From Rhizobium sophoriradicis (GTDB lineage Bacteria; Pseudomonadota; Alphaproteobacteria; Rhizobiales; Rhizobiaceae), in contig NZ_RQIH01000002.1 in NCBI RefSeq assembly GCF_003939025.1, positions 186,001 through 250,000 of the forward strand: a stretch of DNA of 64,000 nt, written 5' to 3'. This document shows, piece after piece, positions 29,994 to 39,523 of the stretch. The notes under the pieces are model-generated. The model made no database searches. It saw only the letters and a program-made list of their open reading frames with translations, and had not been told where the DNA came from. Each line of letters opens with the position of its first letter. Within the stretch, counting starts at the first letter, position 1. The position numbers and the translations under genes are program-made.

Positions 29994-31040
29994 ATGGCGC
30001 CGCGAAAGACCGCGACCGTTTCCAGCCGCAAAACTGCAGCAAAACCAGCAGCCAAAGCATCGAATGGAGGCCCGGTAGCCGACTTCGATCGGGATGAGGA
30101 ACTCAAGGCCTATCGCGAGATGCTATTGATCCGCCGCTTCGAGGAGAAGGCCGGTCAGCTTTACGGCATGGGCTTCATCGGCGGCTTTTGCCATCTCTAC
30201 ATCGGTCAGGAAGCTGTCGTCGTCGGCATGCAGATGGCGCAGAAGGAAGGCGACCAGGTCATCACCGCCTATCGCGACCACGGCCATATGCTGGCAACCG
30301 GCATGGAAGCGCGCGGCGTCATGGCCGAGCTGACCGGGCGCCGCAGCGGCTATTCCCACGGGAAGGGCGGCTCGATGCATATGTTCTCGAAAGAGAAGCA
30401 TTTCTACGGCGGTCACGGCATCGTCGGCGCCCAGGTTTCGCTCGGAACCGGTCTCGCCTTTGCCAATCGCTACCGTAACAACGGCAATGTCGCGATCGCC
30501 TATTTCGGCGACGGCGCCGCCAACCAGGGCCAGGTCTACGAGAGCTTCAACATGGCCGCTCTCTGGAAGCTGCCGATCGTCTATATCGTCGAGAACAACC
30601 GCTACGCCATGGGCACGTCGACGGCCCGCGCCACCGCGCAGTCGAACTATTCGCTGCGCGGCTCCGGCTTCGGCATCCCCGGCATCCAGGTCGACGGCAT
30701 GGACGTGCGCGCCGTCAAGGCGGCGGCCGACGAGGCGCTCGAACATTGCCGCTCCGGCAAGGGCCCGATCATTCTCGAAATGCTGACCTACCGTTATCGC
30801 GGCCACTCCATGTCCGACCCGGCGAAGTATCGCTCCAAGGAAGAAGTGCAGAAGATGCGCTCCGAGCAGGATCCGATCGAGCAGGTCAAGGCGCGCCTCA
30901 TCGAAAAGGGCTGGGCCTCCGAAGACGATCTGAAGGCGATCGACAAGGATGTCCGCGACATCGTCGCCGACAGCGCCGACTTCGCCCAGGCCGATCCGGA
31001 GCCGGATGCATCCGAGCTCTACACCGACATTCTGCTCTAA
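29994..31040 (+). CDS. pdhA: Pyruvate dehydrogenase E1 component, alpha subunit
   Basis: A 348-residue E1-alpha with a basic, Ala/Lys-rich N-terminal extension (about 1-28), then '[20 protein letters not shown]' near residue 46, the thiamin diphosphate motif '[20 protein letters not shown]' near 170 with 'ENNRYAMGT' after it, and the phosphorylation-loop-like '[15 protein letters not shown]' near 265. It decarboxylates pyruvate with its beta partner. A GGGAGG site precedes the ATG. First gene of the pdhA-pdhB-pdhC operon. Confidence 0.97.
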   Translation: MAPRKTATVSSRKTAAKPAAKASNGGPVADFDRDEELKAYREMLLIRRFEEKAGQLYGMGFIGGFCHLYIGQEAVVVGMQMAQKEGDQVITAYRDHGHMLATGMEARGVMAELTGRRSGYSHGKGGSMHMFSKEKHFYGGHGIVGAQVSLGTGLAFANRYRNNGNVAIAYFGDGAANQGQVYESFNMAALWKLPIVYIVENNRYAMGTSTARATAQSNYSLRGSGFGIPGIQVDGMDVRAVKAAADEALEHCRSGKGPIILEMLTYRYRGHSMSDPAKYRSKEEVQKMRSEQDPIEQVKARLIEKGWASEDDLKAIDKDVRDIVADSADFAQADPEPDASELYTDILL

Positions 31041-31056
31041 TCGGGGGAGGGAACCC

Positions 31057-32454
31057 ATGCCTATCGATATCCTCATGCCCGCCCTCTCTCCGACGATGGA
31101 AGAAGGCACGCTGTCCAAATGGCTGAAGCAGGAAGGTGACAAGGTCACCTCCGGTGACGTGATCGCCGAAATCGAAACCGATAAGGCGACGATGGAAGTC
31201 GAAGCCGTCGACGAAGGCATCATCGGCAAGCTGCTGGTCGATGCCGGCACTGAAGGCGTCAAGGTCAACACCAGGATCGCAGTGCTGCTGCAGGACGGCG
31301 AATCGGCTGACGCGATTTCCACCGCTCCTGCCGCTGCTCAGCCGGCTCCGGTCGCTGCTCCGCAGGTTGCTCAGGAAGAAAAGCCGACAAATACCGGTTC
31401 CGCTTCTGCTCCCGTTCCCGCAGAGCCCAAGGCCGTCGTTCCGAACGACCCGGAAATCCCGGCCGGCACCGAAATGGTGTCGATGACCGTGCGCGAAGCG
31501 CTCCGCGACGCCATGGCCGAAGAAATGCGCGCCAGTGACGACGTCTTCGTCATGGGCGAGGAAGTCGCCGAATACCAGGGCGCCTACAAGGTCACTCAAG
31601 GACTGCTGCAGGAATTCGGCCCCCGTCGCGTCATCGATACGCCGATCACCGAACACGGCTTTGCCGGTGTCGGCGTCGGCGCCGCCATGGCCGGCCTTCG
31701 CCCGATCGTCGAATTCATGACCTTCAACTTCGCCATGCAGGCGATCGACCACATCATCAACTCGGCCGCCAAGACGCTCTATATGTCCGGCGGCCAGATG
31801 GGCGCTCCGATCGTCTTCCGCGGCCCGAATGGTGCAGCCGCCCGCGTCGGCGCCCAGCACAGCCAGGATTATGCGGCCTGGTACAGCGCCATCCCCGGCC
31901 TGAAGGTTGTCATGCCCTACACGGCATCCGACGCCAAGGGCCTGCTCAAGGCGGCGATCCGCGATCCGAACCCGGTCATCTTCCTCGAAAACGAAATTCT
32001 CTACGGCCAGCACTTCGATGTGCCGAAGCTCGATAATTTCGTCCTGCCGATCGGCAAGGCCCGCATCCATCGTCAGGGCAAGGACGCTACCGTCGTCTCC
32101 TTCGGCATCGGCATGACCTATGCGACGAAGGCGGTTGCCGAACTCGAAAAGATCGGCATCGACGTCGAACTGATCGACCTTCGCACTATCCGCCCGATGG
32201 ACCTGCCGACGGTTATCGAATCGGTCAAGAAGACCGGCCGCCTCGTCACCGTCGAGGAAGGTTATCCGCAGTCCTCCGTCGGCACCGAAATCGCCACCCG
32301 CGTCATGCAGCAGGCCTTCGACTATCTCGATGCGCCGATCCTGACGATTGCGGGCAAGGACGTGCCGATGCCTTACGCCGCCAATCTCGAAAAGCTGGCG
32401 CTTCCGAACGTCGGCGAAGTCGTCGATGCGGTGAAGGCTGTTTGCTACAAATAA
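31057..32454 (+). CDS. pdhB: Pyruvate dehydrogenase E1 component, beta subunit with N-terminal lipoyl domain
   Basis: A 465-residue protein with an extra N-terminal lipoyl domain (about 1-80; lipoylated Lys predicted at 43 in 'ETDKATMEV'), an Ala/Pro-rich linker (about 85-125) and a standard E1-beta body starting '[18 protein letters not shown]' near residue 138. Conserved parts include '[20 protein letters not shown]' and '[20 protein letters not shown]'. A lipoyl domain on E1-beta is a known trait of some alphaproteobacteria. ATG 31057 follows a GGGGGAGGG site; 16 bases separate it from pdhA. Confidence 0.96.
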   Translation: MPIDILMPALSPTMEEGTLSKWLKQEGDKVTSGDVIAEIETDKATMEVEAVDEGIIGKLLVDAGTEGVKVNTRIAVLLQDGESADAISTAPAAAQPAPVAAPQVAQEEKPTNTGSASAPVPAEPKAVVPNDPEIPAGTEMVSMTVREALRDAMAEEMRASDDVFVMGEEVAEYQGAYKVTQGLLQEFGPRRVIDTPITEHGFAGVGVGAAMAGLRPIVEFMTFNFAMQAIDHIINSAAKTLYMSGGQMGAPIVFRGPNGAAARVGAQHSQDYAAWYSAIPGLKVVMPYTASDAKGLLKAAIRDPNPVIFLENEILYGQHFDVPKLDNFVLPIGKARIHRQGKDATVVSFGIGMTYATKAVAELEKIGIDVELIDLRTIRPMDLPTVIESVKKTGRLVTVEEGYPQSSVGTEIATRVMQQAFDYLDAPILTIAGKDVPMPYAANLEKLALPNVGEVVDAVKAVCYK

Positions 32455-32469
32455 GGGGAGGGTATCTCG

Positions 32470-33810
32470 ATGCCGATCAATATCACGATGCCCGCCCTCT
32501 CTCCGACCATGGAAGAAGGCAATCTTTCCAAGTGGCTGGTCAAGGAAGGCGACAAGGTCAAGTCTGGCGATGTGATCGCCGAGATCGAGACCGACAAGGC
32601 GACGATGGAAGTCGAAGCCGTCGATGAAGGCACGGTCGCCAAGCTCGTCGTTGCCGCCGGCACCGAGGGTGTCAAGGTCAACGCGCTGATCGCCGTTCTC
32701 GCCGCCGATGGCGAGGATGTCGCCGCCGCCGCAAGCGGCGCAGGATCCGCCGCTCCGGGAAAAGCTGAGGCCGCCCCGGCTGCGAAGGCCGAGGCTGCAC
32801 CGGCCCCGGCCGCTCCGGCTGCTGCGCCCGCTGCCGCACCCGCGGCAGTTTCGGCCGGCGGCAACCGCACCTTCTCTTCGCCGCTTGCCCGCAGGCTAGC
32901 GAGAGAAGCCGGCATCGACCTTTCGGCTGTCGCAGGCTCGGGCCCGCACGGTCGTGTCGTCAAGAGCGATGTCGAAGCCGCCGTTGCCGGCGGTGGCGCC
33001 AAGGCTGCGCCCGCACCGGCTGCTGCTGCTCCGCAGGCCGCCGCGGCTCCGGCCGCCGCAGCGCCGAAGGGCGCTTCCGAGGAAGCCGTGCTCAAGCTCT
33101 TCGAGCCGGGCTCCTACGAGCTCGTGCCGCATGATGGCATGCGCAAGACGATCGCCCGGCGCCTGGTTGAATCCAAGCAGACGATCCCGCATTTCTATGT
33201 CAGCGTCGATTGTGAGCTCGACGCTCTGATGGCGCTGCGTGCCCAGCTGAACGATGCGGCGCCCCGCAAGGACAACGCTCCGGCCTATAAGCTTTCGGTC
33301 AACGACATGGTCATCAAGGCCATGGCGCTGGCGCTGCGCGACGTTCCCGAGGCCAACGTGTCGTGGACGGACAGCAACATGGTCAAGCACAAGCACGCCG
33401 ATGTCGGCGTCGCCGTCTCGATCCCCGGCGGCCTGATCACCCCGATCATCCGCAAGGCCGAGCAGAAGACGCTGTCTGTCATCTCCAACGAGATGCGCGA
33501 CCTCGGCAAGCGGGCCAAGGATCGCAAGCTGAAGCCCGAGGAATATCAGGGCGGCACCAGCTCCGTCTCCAACATGGGCATGATGGGCGTCAAGAACTTC
33601 GCCGCCGTCGTCAACCCGCCGCATGCGACGATCCTGGCGGTCGGCGCCGGCGAGCAGCGGGTCGTCGTCAAGAACGGCGAAATGGCGATCGCCACGGTCA
33701 TGAGCGTCACGCTTTCGACCGACCATCGCTGCGTCGACGGCGCGCTGGGCGCCGAGCTTCTCCAGGCCTTCAAGGGCTACATCGAAAACCCGATGGGCAT
33801 GCTTGTCTGA
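32470..33810 (+). CDS. pdhC: Pyruvate dehydrogenase E2, dihydrolipoamide acetyltransferase
   Basis: A 446-residue E2 with one N-terminal lipoyl domain (1-78; Lys43 in 'ETDKATMEV'), an Ala/Pro linker, a peripheral-subunit-binding domain ('[20 protein letters not shown]', about 138-170), a second Ala/Pro linker and the catalytic domain (about 215-446) with '[16 protein letters not shown]' near the C-terminus supplying the active-site His and Asp. It transfers acetyl groups to CoA and forms the complex core. Start lies 15 bases after the pdhB stop behind GGGGAGGG. Confidence 0.97.
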   Translation: MPINITMPALSPTMEEGNLSKWLVKEGDKVKSGDVIAEIETDKATMEVEAVDEGTVAKLVVAAGTEGVKVNALIAVLAADGEDVAAAASGAGSAAPGKAEAAPAAKAEAAPAPAAPAAAPAAAPAAVSAGGNRTFSSPLARRLAREAGIDLSAVAGSGPHGRVVKSDVEAAVAGGGAKAAPAPAAAAPQAAAAPAAAAPKGASEEAVLKLFEPGSYELVPHDGMRKTIARRLVESKQTIPHFYVSVDCELDALMALRAQLNDAAPRKDNAPAYKLSVNDMVIKAMALALRDVPEANVSWTDSNMVKHKHADVGVAVSIPGGLITPIIRKAEQKTLSVISNEMRDLGKRAKDRKLKPEEYQGGTSSVSNMGMMGVKNFAAVVNPPHATILAVGAGEQRVVVKNGEMAIATVMSVTLSTDHRCVDGALGAELLQAFKGYIENPMGMLV

Positions 33811-33829
33811 TCGCGAAGCGGAGGCGGAA

Positions 33830-34471
33830 ATGACCAAGACCGTTCTTTGCTATGGCGACTCGCTGACCTGGGGTTATGACGCCGAGACGATCGGCCGTCA
33901 TGACTACAAGAATCGCTGGCCGAGCGTGCTTCAGGCAGCGCTCGGCAGCGAGGCCCGCATCATTGCCGAAGGCCTGAACGGTCGCACCACCGCCTTCGAC
34001 GATCACCTCGCCGATTGCGACCGCAACGGGGCGCGCGTCCTGCCGACGATCCTGCAGACGCATGCGCCGCTCGATCTTGTCATCCTCCTGCTCGGCACCA
34101 ACGACATGAAGCCGGTCGTGGCGGGTTCGGCCTTTGCCGCCTGCCAGGGCATCAGCCGCCTCGTGCGGCTGATCCGCAATCACGCCTGGCCCTTCGAATT
34201 CGATGGGCCGGAGATCCTGATCGTGGCGCCACCGGCGATCTGCGCGACGGGCAATGTGCCTTTTGCCGCATCCTTTCCCGGCGGAATCGAAGAATCGGCC
34301 AAGCTTGCAACGCTCTATCGTGACCTTGCCGACGAACTTGGCTGCGGCTTTTTCGACGGCAATTCCGTCGCCAAGACCACGCCGATCGACGGCATTCATC
34401 TCGACGCGGAGAACACGCGTGCGCTCGGACGCGGCCTGGAATCGATCGTGCGGATGATGCTGGGGATCTGA
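33830..34471 (+). CDS. SGNH/GDSL-type hydrolase (arylesterase-like)
   Basis: A 213-residue protein with the full SGNH block set: 'LCYGDSLTWGYDAETIGRHD' (Ser near residue 10), 'NGRTTAFDD' with the Gly/Asn region near 48, 'LLGTNDMK' near 90 and 'DGIHLDAENT' near 188 for the Asp/His pair. Such enzymes hydrolyse esters or acyl-CoA; the exact substrate cannot be read from sequence. No signal peptide, so cytoplasmic. It sits between pdhC and lpdA with short gaps, so it is likely carried in the pdh transcript. GGAGG precedes ATG 33830. Confidence 0.88.
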   Translation: MTKTVLCYGDSLTWGYDAETIGRHDYKNRWPSVLQAALGSEARIIAEGLNGRTTAFDDHLADCDRNGARVLPTILQTHAPLDLVILLLGTNDMKPVVAGSAFAACQGISRLVRLIRNHAWPFEFDGPEILIVAPPAICATGNVPFAASFPGGIEESAKLATLYRDLADELGCGFFDGNSVAKTTPIDGIHLDAENTRALGRGLESIVRMMLGI

Positions 34472-34473
34472 AA

Positions 34474-35055
34474 ATGGCTGCCTTCGTCGCCCTGCGGCAG
34501 GCCTCGCGGCGGGATGCCTCGGAGCTGGCGATCCTGGCGGATATCGCCTCGCATGGCTTTGCCTCCTGGCTCTGGTTCGCCGATGTGGCGAACGGCATAA
34601 GCGACACGCCTTTGGAGCGGGGGCGGCTGAAAATGAGTGAGGAGGAGGCTGTCGGCGGCTGGCGGGATGCGGTGATCGCCGAGGCTTATGGCGAGGTTGC
34701 GGGCGTGGCAATCGGCCATACGCTCGGGGAAGGCATAGGCGATATCGAGGCGACGAGCGCGGCGACCGAGCCGATGCTCGTCTTGCAGAAGACGGTTGTG
34801 GGAAGCTGGTTCATTGGCAGTCTCGGCGTCTACCGCCATCTGCGTGGCATCGGCATCGGGCGAACGTTGCTGGAGGATCAGATCGACAGGGCCGATGGCC
34901 GGCCTGTCAGTCTCATTACCGCAAGTGATAACGAGGCGGCTCTGTCGCTTTATGGAAGAAACGGATTCTCGGAGGCTGCGCGCGCTGATGCCGTGCCGCT
35001 CTTCGAAAACAGCAAGAGACACGCGTGGGTGCTCATGACCCGCAGCGCAGCGTAA
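34474..35055 (+). CDS. GNAT family N-acetyltransferase
   Basis: A 193-residue acetyltransferase-fold protein. The acetyl-CoA loop region is 'VYRHLRGIGIGRTLLEDQID' (about 125-145), preceded by 'IGSLGVYRH' and followed by 'ITASDNEAALSLYGRNGFSE' (about 150-170), the usual C-terminal GNAT motif. Substrate unknown. It begins two bases after the previous stop and ends 18 bases before lpdA, so is embedded in the pyruvate dehydrogenase operon. Confidence 0.85.
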   Translation: MAAFVALRQASRRDASELAILADIASHGFASWLWFADVANGISDTPLERGRLKMSEEEAVGGWRDAVIAEAYGEVAGVAIGHTLGEGIGDIEATSAATEPMLVLQKTVVGSWFIGSLGVYRHLRGIGIGRTLLEDQIDRADGRPVSLITASDNEAALSLYGRNGFSEAARADAVPLFENSKRHAWVLMTRSAA

Positions 35056-35073
35056 ACGAAGGGCAGGACACAT

Positions 35074-36519
35074 ATGGCTGAATCCTACGACGTCATCATC
35101 ATCGGCTCCGGCCCCGGCGGCTATGTCGCCGCCATCCGTGCGGCCCAGCTCGGCCTGAAGACGGCGATCGTCGAGCGCGAGCATATGGGTGGCATCTGCC
35201 TGAACTGGGGCTGCATACCCACAAAGGCGCTACTGCGTTCGGCCGAGGTGCTGGATCACGCCAACCACTTCAAGGATTTCGGTCTCGTTCTCGAAGGTAC
35301 CGTCAAGCCGGACGCCAAGGCCGTCGTCGGCCGCTCGCGCGCCGTCTCCGCCCGTCTCAATGCCGGCGTCGGCTTCCTGATGAAGAAGAACAAGATCGAC
35401 ATCATCTGGGGCGAGGCAAAGATCACCAAACCAGGCGAGATCGTCGTCGGCAAGTCGTCGAAGCCGGTCGTCGAGCCGCAGCATCCGCTGCCGAAGAACG
35501 TCAAGGGCGAGGGCACCTATACTGCCAAGCACATCATCATCGCCACCGGCGCCCGTCCGCGCGCACTGCCCGGAATCGAGCCGGACGGCAAGCTGATCTG
35601 GACCTATTTCGAGGCGCTGAAGCCCGACGCGCTGCCGAAGTCGCTGATCGTCATGGGCTCGGGCGCGATCGGCATCGAATTCGCCAGCTTCTACCGCTCG
35701 ATGGGCGTCGATGTGACGGTTGTCGAAGTCATGCCGACGATCATGCCGGTCGAGGATGCCGAAATCACCGCCATCGCCCGCAAGCAGCTGGAAAAGCGCG
35801 GCCTGAAGATCTTCACCAGCGCCAAGGTCACCAAGGTCGAGAAGGGGGCGGGCAGCATCACTGCCCATGTCGAGACGTCGGACGGCAAGGTGCAGCAGAT
35901 CACCGCCGACCGGATGATTTCGGCTGTCGGCGTTCAGGGCAACATCGAAAATCTCGGCCTCGAAGCGCTCGGCATCAAGACCGATCGCGGCTGCGTCGTC
36001 GCCGACGGTTACGGCAAGACCAATGTCGCCGGCATCTATGCCATCGGCGACGTCGCCGGCCCGCCGATGCTGGCGCACAAGGCGGAACATGAAGGTGTCG
36101 TCTGCGTCGAAAAGATCGCCGGCCTGCCGAACGTTCATCCCACAGACAAGGGCAAGGTCCCCGGCTGCACCTATTGCAATCCGCAGGTCGCCTCTGTCGG
36201 CCTCACCGAAGCCAAGGCCAAGGAGCTCGGCCGCGACATCCGCGTCGGCCGCTTCTCCTTTGCCGCCAACGGCAAGGCGATCGCGCTCGGCGAAGACCAG
36301 GGCATGGTCAAGGTGATCTTCGACAAGAAGACCGGCGAGCTGCTCGGCGCCCACATGGTCGGCGCCGAAGTCACCGAACTCATCCAGGGCTTCGTCGTTG
36401 CGATGAACCTCGAGACGACAGAGGAAGAGCTGATGCACACGATCTTCCCGCATCCCACAGTTTCCGAGACGATGAAGGAAGCGGTGCTCGATGCCTATGG
36501 CCGTGTGCTGAACGCTTGA
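35074..36519 (+). CDS. lpdA: Dihydrolipoyl dehydrogenase (E3)
   Basis: A 481-residue FAD/NAD disulfide oxidoreductase: FAD-binding 'VIIIGSGPGGYVAAIRAAQL' at about 6-25, redox pair in 'GGICLNWGCIPTKALLRSAE' near 38-57, NAD-binding 'LIVMGSGAIGIEFASFYRSM' near 190, 'YAIGDVAGPPMLAHKAEHEG' near 325 and the C-terminal 'HTIFPHPTVSETMKEAV' active-site His-Glu near 455. It reoxidises dihydrolipoamide on the E2 and is placed for the PDH complex. An insert around residues 125-150 (KSSKPVVEPQHPLPKN) is seen in PDH-linked alphaproteobacterial forms. Confidence 0.97.
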   Translation: MAESYDVIIIGSGPGGYVAAIRAAQLGLKTAIVEREHMGGICLNWGCIPTKALLRSAEVLDHANHFKDFGLVLEGTVKPDAKAVVGRSRAVSARLNAGVGFLMKKNKIDIIWGEAKITKPGEIVVGKSSKPVVEPQHPLPKNVKGEGTYTAKHIIIATGARPRALPGIEPDGKLIWTYFEALKPDALPKSLIVMGSGAIGIEFASFYRSMGVDVTVVEVMPTIMPVEDAEITAIARKQLEKRGLKIFTSAKVTKVEKGAGSITAHVETSDGKVQQITADRMISAVGVQGNIENLGLEALGIKTDRGCVVADGYGKTNVAGIYAIGDVAGPPMLAHKAEHEGVVCVEKIAGLPNVHPTDKGKVPGCTYCNPQVASVGLTEAKAKELGRDIRVGRFSFAANGKAIALGEDQGMVKVIFDKKTGELLGAHMVGAEVTELIQGFVVAMNLETTEEELMHTIFPHPTVSETMKEAVLDAYGRVLNA

Positions 36520-36544
36520 TAATTTCCGGGGCCGCCCTCTTTGT

Positions 36545-36595
36545 CCGGGGTGGAAATTTGCTCCCGGGGTGGAAAGCCACGCCGGGAGTGGAAAA
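36545..36595 (+). repeat. Three tandem copies of a CCGGGGTGGAAA unit
   Basis: CCGGGGTGGAAA at 36545-36556 and 36564-36575, then CCGGGAGTGGAAA at 36582-36594, spaced about 19 bases apart. They fill the gap between lpdA and the first GlsB-like gene and could be a binding-site array or simple duplication. Confidence 0.55.
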
Positions 36596-36612
36596 ATCGA
36601 AAGGAAATCCTC

Positions 36613-36867
36613 ATGTCTATGGAGACGCAGGCGTTGCTGGTGTTTTTGCTGATCGGCCTGGTGGCGGGCTTCCTTGCAAGTCTCGTCGTCGGTGGCGGCG
36701 GCTTGATCAGGTGCCTGCTGAGCGGCATCATCGGCGCCTTCGTCGGCGGCTATCTGTTCAGCGCGCTCGGCATTTCGCTGGGCATTGAGAACGCGCTGGT
36801 CGTACAGATCATCCACGCCACCGTCGGTGCCATCATAGTGGTTCTGGTCGCCAGAGCGGTCGCTTAG
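36613..36867 (+). CDS. GlsB/YeaQ/YmgE family membrane protein (copy 1)
   Basis: An 84-residue protein with three hydrophobic helices and Gly-rich turns: '[20 protein letters not shown]', '[20 protein letters not shown]' and '[18 protein letters not shown]'. This layout is typical of the transglycosylase-associated/GlsB/YeaQ stress-response membrane family, whose function is poorly known. I chose ATG 36613 because the helix pattern begins there and AAGGAAA lies upstream. It is followed 14 bases later by a divergent relative. Confidence 0.82.
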   Translation: MSMETQALLVFLLIGLVAGFLASLVVGGGGLIRCLLSGIIGAFVGGYLFSALGISLGIENALVVQIIHATVGAIIVVLVARAVA

Positions 36868-36881
36868 GGGTAAGGGCGGGT

Positions 36882-37130
36882 ATGGAAGGCGTGGGCTGGA
36901 TCTCGGCAATCATCATCGGCGGGCTTGCAGGCTGGCTCGCCGGCAAGCTGATGGAGGCGCGGTACGGGATTTTCCTGAACATCGTGCTCGGCATCGCCGG
37001 CTCGGTCGTCGCCACCGCCATCCTCGCCCAATTCCATGTCCAGCTCGCCGGCGGCCGGCTCGGTTATTTCGTGACGGGTTTCCTTGGCGCCTGCCTGCTG
37101 ATATTCCTTGCGCGGCTGGTGCGGCGCTAG
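36882..37130 (+). CDS. GlsB/YeaQ/YmgE family membrane protein (copy 2)
   Basis: An 82-residue three-helix membrane protein, '[20 protein letters not shown]' and '[20 protein letters not shown]' followed by '[20 protein letters not shown]'. The [12 protein letters not shown] segment is the clearest family signature (GlsB/YeaQ). It is a tandem, divergent partner of the preceding gene. It ends 47 bases before lipA and may be in the same transcript. Confidence 0.85.
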   Translation: MEGVGWISAIIIGGLAGWLAGKLMEARYGIFLNIVLGIAGSVVATAILAQFHVQLAGGRLGYFVTGFLGACLLIFLARLVRR

Positions 37131-37177
37131 ATCAAGAGATGATGCCGCTTAAAGGGCGACGGAAAGCTGAAACTGCA

Positions 37178-38149
37178 ATGGTGACCATTCTCGACACGAT
37201 CAATCCCGACGCCAAGCGCGTGCGCCATCCCGAAAAGGCGCATCGGCCGGATACGGAAGTCATGCGCAAGCCGGACTGGATCCGCGTCAAGGCGCCGACC
37301 TCCAAAGGTTATGCCGAGACGCGGGCGATCGTGAAGGAGCACAAGCTCGTCACCGTCTGCGAGGAGGCCGGCTGCCCGAATATCGGCGAGTGCTGGGACA
37401 AGAAGCACGCCACCTTCATGATCATGGGCGAGATCTGTACCCGCGCCTGCGCCTTCTGCAATGTCGCCACCGGCAAGCCGAATGCGCTCGACATGGCCGA
37501 ACCGGAAAATGTCGCCAAGGCGGTCAAGGAGATGGGCCTGTCCCACGTCGTCATCACCTCGGTCGACCGCGACGACCTCGAGGACGGCGGCGCCGAACAT
37601 TTCGAAAAGGTGATCTGGGCGATCCGCGCCGCCTCGCCAATGACGACGATCGAAATCCTGACGCCGGACTTCCTGAAGAAACCGGGCGCGCTGGAGCGTG
37701 TTGTCGCCGCCAAACCCGACGTCTTCAACCACAATATGGAAACGGTCGCCGGCAACTATCTGACGGTTCGCCCCGGCGCCCGCTACTTCCACTCCATCCG
37801 GCTGCTGCAGCGGGTGAAGGAACTCGATCCCACCATGTTCACCAAGTCTGGCATCATGGTCGGCCTCGGCGAGGAGCGCAACGAAGTGCTGCAGCTGATG
37901 GACGACCTGCGCACTGCCGATGTCGATTTCCTGACGATCGGCCAATACCTGCAGCCGACCCGCAAGCACCACAAGGTCGAAAGCTTCGTCACCCCCGAAG
38001 AGTTCAAGTCCTATGAGACGGTCGCCTACAGCAAGGGCTTCCTGATGGTCGCCTCAAGCCCGCTGACCCGCTCCTCCCACCATGCCGGCGACGACTTCGC
38101 CCGGCTGAGAGCGGCTCGGGAAAAGAAGCTGTTGATGGCGGCTGAGTAA
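37178..38149 (+). CDS. lipA: Lipoyl synthase
   Basis: A 323-residue radical-SAM enzyme with both cluster motifs: '[20 protein letters not shown]' (auxiliary cluster, about 62-81) and '[15 protein letters not shown]' (CxxxCxxC, about 88-102), ending with '[12 protein letters not shown]' carrying the Ser ligand. It inserts two sulfurs into octanoyl groups on lipoyl domains such as those of pdhB and pdhC just upstream. ATG 37178 ([14 protein letters not shown]) is preferred over ATG 37139 because of GGAAAG upstream and family length. Confidence 0.97.
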   Translation: MVTILDTINPDAKRVRHPEKAHRPDTEVMRKPDWIRVKAPTSKGYAETRAIVKEHKLVTVCEEAGCPNIGECWDKKHATFMIMGEICTRACAFCNVATGKPNALDMAEPENVAKAVKEMGLSHVVITSVDRDDLEDGGAEHFEKVIWAIRAASPMTTIEILTPDFLKKPGALERVVAAKPDVFNHNMETVAGNYLTVRPGARYFHSIRLLQRVKELDPTMFTKSGIMVGLGEERNEVLQLMDDLRTADVDFLTIGQYLQPTRKHHKVESFVTPEEFKSYETVAYSKGFLMVASSPLTRSSHHAGDDFARLRAAREKKLLMAAE

Positions 38150-38260
38150 GGTTCGGCGCGCAATCTTTCGCCCTGGTCGGTCTGCGGACGACAATGCTTG
38201 CTAACCTCTCCTGCGTCATGCTCGGGCTTGTCCGACGGTTGTTCGGTTCACACTCACGAT

Positions 38261-38383
38261 TGCCCCTCACCCTAACCCTCTCCCCGTTCTGACGGGGAGA
38301 GCCCTGCGAGTGACTGGAGAGAGGCGGAGAGGTCGCGACCCGCGGCTCGACCCCGGTCGGTGGCGGCAGGCGGATGAGGGGCA
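38261..38383. repeat. RIME-like intergenic palindromic element
   Basis: A 123-base element bounded by inverted ends TGCCCCTCA (38261-38269) and TGAGGGGCA (38375-38383), containing a perfect ten-base palindrome CTCTCCCCGT/ACGGGGAGAG (38278-38301). The CCCTCACCCTAACCCTCTCC core is a frequent rhizobial intergenic repeat. It is the main content of the 38150-38580 gap, where I see no gene. It may also serve as the lipA transcript end, though it lacks a T-run. Confidence 0.65.
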
Positions 38384-38580
38384 GCCTTCGCCGATCTCCC
38401 AGGCCGGGGGATGTCGCCTAGGTAGTGAGCTGCCGTTCGTGTCCCGAACAGCGAAAAACGCCAGAATCAAAGACAATCAGTGTCTTCCGTCCAGTCCAAA
38501 TTTTTTAACCGGACGGCTGTGGGCTTGTCCGGAGCATCTGCTACCGATTAATGCGCAGCAGATCCTCCTTCTAATGATGC

Positions 38581-38946
38581 TCAAGCTGTGCAGATGCCGG
38601 CTACGGCGACCTTCTGAAACAGGTGCGGCCGAGCGACGGCGGATGCCGGGTATGCAGCGACCTGGGCGCGAAAGTCGGGATGAGTGAAGGCGGCTCGGAA
38701 TGCCTCGTTCGATTCCCACATCGCATAATTCAGGTAGGTCATGCTCTCGCCGAGTGCTCGATGAAGCTGCGTCGAGATGAAGCCGGGCTGCCGCTTCATA
38801 AACTCGGCATCACGGCTCCAGACTTCGAGAAAACGCGGCTCATCAGCGGGATCGAGCGTGAAGAGGTTGATCAGCACGACCGGGGCTGCATCGACATCGA
38901 GCTGGCGGTGGATCGGAAAATTCTCATCAAGTGGTTGCATGTGCAT
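38581..38946 (-). CDS. Antibiotic biosynthesis monooxygenase (ABM) domain-like protein
   Basis: A 121-residue protein, MHMQPLDENFPIHRQ... with a ferredoxin-like ABM fold: 'PVVLINLFTLDPADEPRFLE' (about 25-44), 'MKRQPGFISTQLHRALG' (about 54-70) and 'YLNYAMWESNEAFRAAF' (about 75-92). Proteins of this type are small oxygenases or heme- or quinone-handling proteins. I chose the ATG at 38946 because AGGG lies nine bases upstream; 38940 is also possible. It is divergent from the MarR gene, with a shared 100-base regulatory region, so is likely its target. Confidence 0.78.
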   Translation of the reverse strand: MHMQPLDENFPIHRQLDVDAAPVVLINLFTLDPADEPRFLEVWSRDAEFMKRQPGFISTQLHRALGESMTYLNYAMWESNEAFRAAFTHPDFRAQVAAYPASAVARPHLFQKVAVAGICTA

Positions 38947-39009
38947 GACTTCAGATCCCTTTCGTATTGGTGTAATGATGTCAATTTGGTGTGGTGCATA
39001 CGTAATAAC

Positions 39010-39038
39010 TTGACATGATGATGTCAATAACAATATAT
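39010..39038 (+). promoter_or_regulatory. Candidate promoter and MarR operator in the divergent region
   Basis: TTGACAT-GATG-ATGTCAA (39010-39027) is a perfect seven-base inverted repeat. Its TTGACA also makes a -35 box, with ATATAT at 39033-39038 as -10 after a 17-base spacer. A lone copy of the half site GATGTCAA is at 38977-38984. The overlap of operator and promoter fits MarR autorepression. Confidence 0.55.
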
Positions 39039-39046
39039 GGTGACAA

Positions 39047-39523
39047 ATGGATGAAGCGACGAGAACCACGACAGGCGACGCCTTGACGGAACTGATCCTT
39101 TCAATGTTTCGGGTGAATAACTTGACCTTGACCTGGGGAGACAGACTTGTGGCGGCCTTTGGGCTGACCAGCGCACGCTGGCAAATCCTCGGGGCCATCG
39201 TCTATGCGGATCGGCCGCAGCCGGTGGCATGGCTGGCCCGGGACCTTGGTGCCAACCGCCAGAACGTGCAGCGCATCGTCAATGATCTGCACGGAGAGGG
39301 GCTGGTCGCCTTTGAACCCAATCCGCATCACCGGCGGGCGCAGCTCGTCGTGCTGACCGACAAAGGACGACAAACCTACGATGCTGCGATCGCAGCCTAC
39401 AACCCGCGCGTCAACGCCATGGCCGCAGGGCTTTCACTTGCCGAAATCCAAACCGCACATCGCGTCATGACGAGGCTGCGGCACAGTCTCGAAGGAGAAA
39501 TTGATGCTGAAAAGCACGACTGA
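39047..39523 (+). CDS. MarR family transcriptional regulator
   Basis: A 158-residue winged-helix protein. The DNA-binding part is 'WLARDLGANRQNVQRIVNDL' (about 63-82) with the wing 'GLVAFEPNPHHRRAQLVVLT' (about 87-106). MarR proteins are dimeric repressors released by small ligands or oxidation. The predicted promoter puts the transcript start within a few bases of the ATG, so the leader would be very short, with only GGTGA as a possible ribosome site. It overlaps the cytochrome b561 gene by 20 bases and faces the ABM gene. Confidence 0.88.
   Translation: MDEATRTTTGDALTELILSMFRVNNLTLTWGDRLVAAFGLTSARWQILGAIVYADRPQPVAWLARDLGANRQNVQRIVNDLHGEGLVAFEPNPHHRRAQLVVLTDKGRQTYDAAIAAYNPRVNAMAAGLSLAEIQTAHRVMTRLRHSLEGEIDAEKHD

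Noticed and set aside
35230..36909. 559-residue leftward ORF opposite lpdA
   Set aside because: Shadow frame of lpdA and the first GlsB gene, with no recognisable domain.
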